In this document: one piece after another, positions 43,620 through 46,284 of the stretch
How positions within the stretch are numbered: position 1 is the stretch's first letter
Layout: the number at the start of each line of letters is the position of its first letter
Assembly: GCA_031282145.1 (NCBI GenBank)
Contig: JAITEG010000127.1
Coordinates: 1 to 46,284 of the forward strand
Source of the DNA: Spirochaetaceae bacterium
GTDB lineage: Bacteria > Spirochaetota > Spirochaetia > Treponematales > Breznakiellaceae
Direction: 5' to 3'
Length of the DNA stretch: 46,284 nucleotides
The notes under the pieces: generated by a model
The model's database searches: none
What the model saw: only the letters and a program-made list of their open reading frames with translations
What the model was told of the DNA's origin: nothing
Program-made: the position numbers and the translations under genes

Positions 43620-44324
43620 ATGGTGGCGGTAATTTCTTTGGGAGGCTCCATTGTGGCGCCCGAAGGTGTAGACGAGGCCTTTCTCAAGGATTTTGTTTCC
43701 CTGATCCGGGAGCTGCTTGAGGCCGATGACAAACAGCGGTTTATCCTTGTGGTAGGCGGCGGCGGCCCCGCCCGGGCCTGGCAGAAAGCCTACCGGGCGG
43801 TCCGGGGGAAAACACCTGAGGGATCGGAAAAGGCCGACGACGAAGCGGCGGACTGGATCGGCATCATGGCCACCCGGCTCAACGCCCAGCTTATCAAGGC
43901 GGTCATGGGGGACCTCTGCTGTCAGGAGGTGGTTACCAATCCCGGCCAGGTGGAGCCCCTGATGGGCCGGGTCCTGGTGGCCTCCGGCTGGAAGCCGGGC
44001 TTTTCCTCCGATTACGACGCGGTGCTTCTGGCGGAACGCTTCCAGGCCCCCATGGTGATCAACCTCTCCAATATCGAGCAGGTCTACACCGGCGATCCCC
44101 GGGAAAACCCCCATGCCAAACCGCTGGACAAAATTTCCTGGGAGGATTTCCGCGCCCTGGTGGGGGACGAATGGGTCCCCGGCAAAAACGTTCCCTTTGA
44201 TCCCGTGGCGAGCCGCCACGCGGCGAAGATCGGCCTAAAAGTAATCTGCGCGGCGGGAAAAAACCTGGAAAACCTGAAAAAAATCCTCCGGGGGGAGGAT
44301 TTTGTGGGAACCACCATCGGGTAA
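43620..44324 (+). CDS. pyrH: UMP kinase, archaeal type
   Basis: Phosphorylates UMP to UDP. 234 aa of the amino-acid kinase fold: AVISLGGSIVAPEG at the start, ILVVGGGGPARAW, and INLSNIEQVYTGDPR toward the end. The form is closer to the archaeal UMP kinases than to E. coli PyrH. AGGAGG lies five bases before the ATG, the best ribosome site in the operon, and this start is independent of upstream translation. Confidence 0.85.
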   Translation: MVAVISLGGSIVAPEGVDEAFLKDFVSLIRELLEADDKQRFILVVGGGGPARAWQKAYRAVRGKTPEGSEKADDEAADWIGIMATRLNAQLIKAVMGDLCCQEVVTNPGQVEPLMGRVLVASGWKPGFSSDYDAVLLAERFQAPMVINLSNIEQVYTGDPRENPHAKPLDKISWEDFRALVGDEWVPGKNVPFDPVASRHAAKIGLKVICAAGKNLENLKKILRGEDFVGTTIG

Positions 44325-44387
44325 GGGCGCAGCGGGAAAGCCATCTTTTCAAGCTTCATTGTTTTTACTATTATAAACTCACTCAGG

Positions 44388-44443
44388 TGAGGTTGTTCTA
44401 AAACCCGATTGGTGCAGACCAAAGGTCTGATAGAACAATCTCA
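44388..44443. repeat. Intergenic palindrome family, copy 5 (best stem)
   Basis: TGAGGTTGTTCTA (44388-44400) and TAGAACAATCTCA (44431-44443) pair over 13 bases with one G-T pair. Inside lies a second perfect hairpin, CAGACC-AAA-GGTCTG (44415-44429). Precedes the phosphofructokinase gene. Confidence 0.75.
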
Positions 44444-44487
44444 AGTTATAAAAAAATATGAATAAAAATGCTTTTGAGGAGAAAAGT

Positions 44488-46146
44488 ATGGATGTTTCCG
44501 CCCTGCAAAAAGTCCGTTATACGTATAAGCCCAAACTGCCCGCCAGCTTATGCGGGGGGATAGACGATATTGCCGTGGAGCTGGGCTCGCCCACCGAAGC
44601 GGCGGCGGACCGGGATGAGCTGCGGGAGATCTTCAAAAAAACCTACGGAAAACCGCTGGCCCATTTTGTCAGGGGAAAAAATGACCGGATCCGCCGGGAG
44701 CTCAAGGTGGGGGTCATCCTTTCCGGGGGACAGGCGCCGGGGGGACATAACGTGATCGCCGGACTCTACGACGGCCTTAAAAAGGGGAATCCCGCCTCGG
44801 AGCTCTACGGGTTCCGGGGAGGGCCCAGCGGCCTTATTGAAAACAAGGCCCTGGTTTTCTCAGGTTCCCAAATCGACGAATACCGGAACACCGGGGGGTT
44901 TGACATCATCGGTTCGGGACGGACAAAAATCGAAACCCCGGAGCAGTTCGCTTCTTCCCTGGAAACGGCGAAAAAGCTGGGACTCCATGCGGTGGTGATT
45001 ATCGGCGGGGACGACTCCAATACCAATGCGGCCCTGCTGGCGGAATATTTTGAAAAGGCCGGCGCGGGCATCCAGGTTATCGGCTGCCCCAAAACGATTG
45101 ACGGCGATCTCAAAAACGAATATGTGGAAACCTCCTTTGGTTTTGATACGGCCTGCAAAACCTACAGCGAACTTATCGGCAATATCGAACGGGACGCCAA
45201 CAGCGCGAAAAAATACTGGCACTTTATCAAACTCATGGGCCGGGCGGCCAGCCATATCGCCCTGGAATGCGCCCTCCAGACCCAGCCTAATATCTGCCTT
45301 ATCTCCGAAGAAGTGGAGGCCAAGGGCCTTTCCCTGGATCAGGTGGTGGATCATATCTGCGCCTCCGTGGCCCGGCGGGCGGAAAACGGCGAAAACTTCG
45401 GCGTAGTCCTTATCCCCGAGGGCCTGGTGGAATTTATCCCGGAGATGAAAAAACTGATCCGGGAACTGAACGACGCCATGGCGGAGGAGGCGGAAGAATT
45501 CGCCGGGATCAGCTCTTTCATCGACCAGATTTACTGGCTCAGCCGCCGGATTTCGGAACCCTCTTATAAAGCCCTCCAGAGCCTGCCGCCGGAGATTGCC
45601 CGGGAACTCCTGATGGACCGGGACCCCCACGGCAATGTCCAGGTCTCCCGGATTGAAACGGAAAAACTTTTAACCGGCATGGTGGAGAAAAAACTGGCCG
45701 CCATGAAGAGCGCGGGGCTCTACAAGGGAAAATTCAGCGCCCTGGGGCACTTTTTCGGCTACGAAGGCCGCTGCGCCTTCCCCTCCAACTTTGACGCCGA
45801 CTACTGTTACAGCCTCGGATTTTCCGCCTTTGTGCTGATCGCCTCGGGCCTTACGGGCTACCTTTCCAGCGTCAGAAACCTCACCGCCCCGGCGGACCAG
45901 TGGATAGCCGGCGGCGTTCCCCTCACCATGATGATGAACATGGAACAGCGCCACGGATCCAAAAAACCGGTGATCAGAAAAGCGCTGGTGGAACTGGAGG
46001 GCAAACCCTTTAAGGCCTTTGACGCGGTCCGGGATATTTGGGCGGTAAAAACCAGTTTCCTCTTTCCCGGCGCCATTCAGTATTTTGGCCCCCCGGAAGT
46101 CTGCGACGAACCGTCGAAGACCCTCAAACTGGAACATACGCCATAA
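44488..46146 (+). CDS. pfp: Pyrophosphate-dependent phosphofructokinase, long form
   Basis: Phosphorylates fructose 6-phosphate with PPi, reversibly, and replaces ATP-PFK in spirochaetes. 552 aa from ATG 44488, which has GAGGAG six bases before it; an earlier ATG at 44458 is possible. [24 protein letters not shown] (the Asp-rich pattern of PPi enzymes, where ATP enzymes have Gly), [21 protein letters not shown] and [16 protein letters not shown] are clear. The palindrome copy 5 lies 45 bases upstream. Confidence 0.94.
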   Translation: MDVSALQKVRYTYKPKLPASLCGGIDDIAVELGSPTEAAADRDELREIFKKTYGKPLAHFVRGKNDRIRRELKVGVILSGGQAPGGHNVIAGLYDGLKKGNPASELYGFRGGPSGLIENKALVFSGSQIDEYRNTGGFDIIGSGRTKIETPEQFASSLETAKKLGLHAVVIIGGDDSNTNAALLAEYFEKAGAGIQVIGCPKTIDGDLKNEYVETSFGFDTACKTYSELIGNIERDANSAKKYWHFIKLMGRAASHIALECALQTQPNICLISEEVEAKGLSLDQVVDHICASVARRAENGENFGVVLIPEGLVEFIPEMKKLIRELNDAMAEEAEEFAGISSFIDQIYWLSRRISEPSYKALQSLPPEIARELLMDRDPHGNVQVSRIETEKLLTGMVEKKLAAMKSAGLYKGKFSALGHFFGYEGRCAFPSNFDADYCYSLGFSAFVLIASGLTGYLSSVRNLTAPADQWIAGGVPLTMMMNMEQRHGSKKPVIRKALVELEGKPFKAFDAVRDIWAVKTSFLFPGAIQYFGPPEVCDEPSKTLKLEHTP

Positions 46147-46151
46147 GGCCC

Positions 46152-46244
46152 ATGCGGCTTCAGGCCGGAACCTGCTATCTGCAAATTTCCTGCCTTGACG
46201 ACGAACCGGCGGAGCCCTATACCATCAGGATTGACGGCGAATAA
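46152..46244 (+). pseudogene. Possible remnant of a protein C-terminus
   Basis: A 30-codon frame (start MRLQAGTCYL, end YTIRIDGE) follows the PFP stop by 5 bases. The wording YLQISCLDDEPAEPYTIRID resembles the final strands of lipoprotein or pre-peptidase domains, so it may be the remains of a lost gene or a very small exported segment; it has no ribosome site. Confidence 0.25.
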
Positions 46245-46284
46245 GAACGGCCATACCAGGGGTACTGTCTTAGCCGGGCGTTTT

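Noticed and set aside
1-46284. CRISPR array, prophage, insertion sequence or tRNA/rRNA genes
   Set aside because: No regularly spaced direct repeats, transposase or integrase frames, or tRNA/rRNA-like sequence were seen by eye.

Overview
The window looks like a stretch of a GC-rich spirochaete chromosome, most probably a Treponema-like member of the group that includes the termite-gut treponemes. Supporting this are a sodium-pumping oxaloacetate decarboxylase (oadGAB), a V-type ATPase subunit, a long pyrophosphate-dependent phosphofructokinase, an archaeal-type UMP kinase, several exported beta-barrel and lipoprotein genes, and strong use of CGG arginine codons. The assignment is inference from gene content; no rRNA or tRNA gene lies here to confirm it.

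Layout. Positions 1-2004 (+) hold the end of nudC, an unknown gene and the radical-SAM gene amrS. Positions 2070-13512 (-) hold an outer-membrane protein, two zinc-ribbon proteins, a lipoprotein, ileS, a PfkB sugar kinase and oadB-oadA-oadG. secA (+) follows at 13775, then two exported proteins on the minus strand. Positions 18262-21634 (+) form a surface-sugar cassette: a NusG paralogue, a nucleotide-sugar 4,6-dehydratase and a sugar aminotransferase. Positions 21739-25152 (+) encode a divergent three-subunit molybdenum hydroxylase, facing an amidohydrolase on the minus strand. Positions 26979-30534 (+) hold aroB, an Omp85-like barrel and an exported protein. Positions 30579-38769 (-) hold htrA, map, a J-domain protein, a flavodoxin-like protein, a universal stress protein, an orphan V-ATPase subunit D, miaA, rpoZ, an RNA ligase and murB. 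Positions 38771-46146 (+) hold cysS, an ECF sigma/anti-sigma pair, two exported proteins, a UMP kinase and the pyrophosphate-dependent phosphofructokinase.

Cooperation between genes. OadGAB decarboxylates oxaloacetate and exports Na+; PFP gives reversible glycolysis using pyrophosphate. The NusG paralogue probably acts as an operon-specific antiterminator for the sugar genes behind it. The ECF sigma, anti-sigma and exported products are translationally coupled and probably form an envelope-sensing unit embedded between cysS and a UMP kinase.

The most unusual content is not a classic system but DNA structure. First, a family of intergenic palindromes (left arm close to GAGGCTGTTCYAAAAC) occurs five times, and its arm repeatedly supplies a -35-like hexamer to a neighbouring gene. 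Second, palindromic or tandem GC-rich DNA is inserted in frame inside ileS and inside the sugar aminotransferase. Third, several genes have promoters placed so close to the start codon that the mRNA should be leaderless; the RNA ligase is the clearest case, and cysS and murB have start codons back to back with one base between them.
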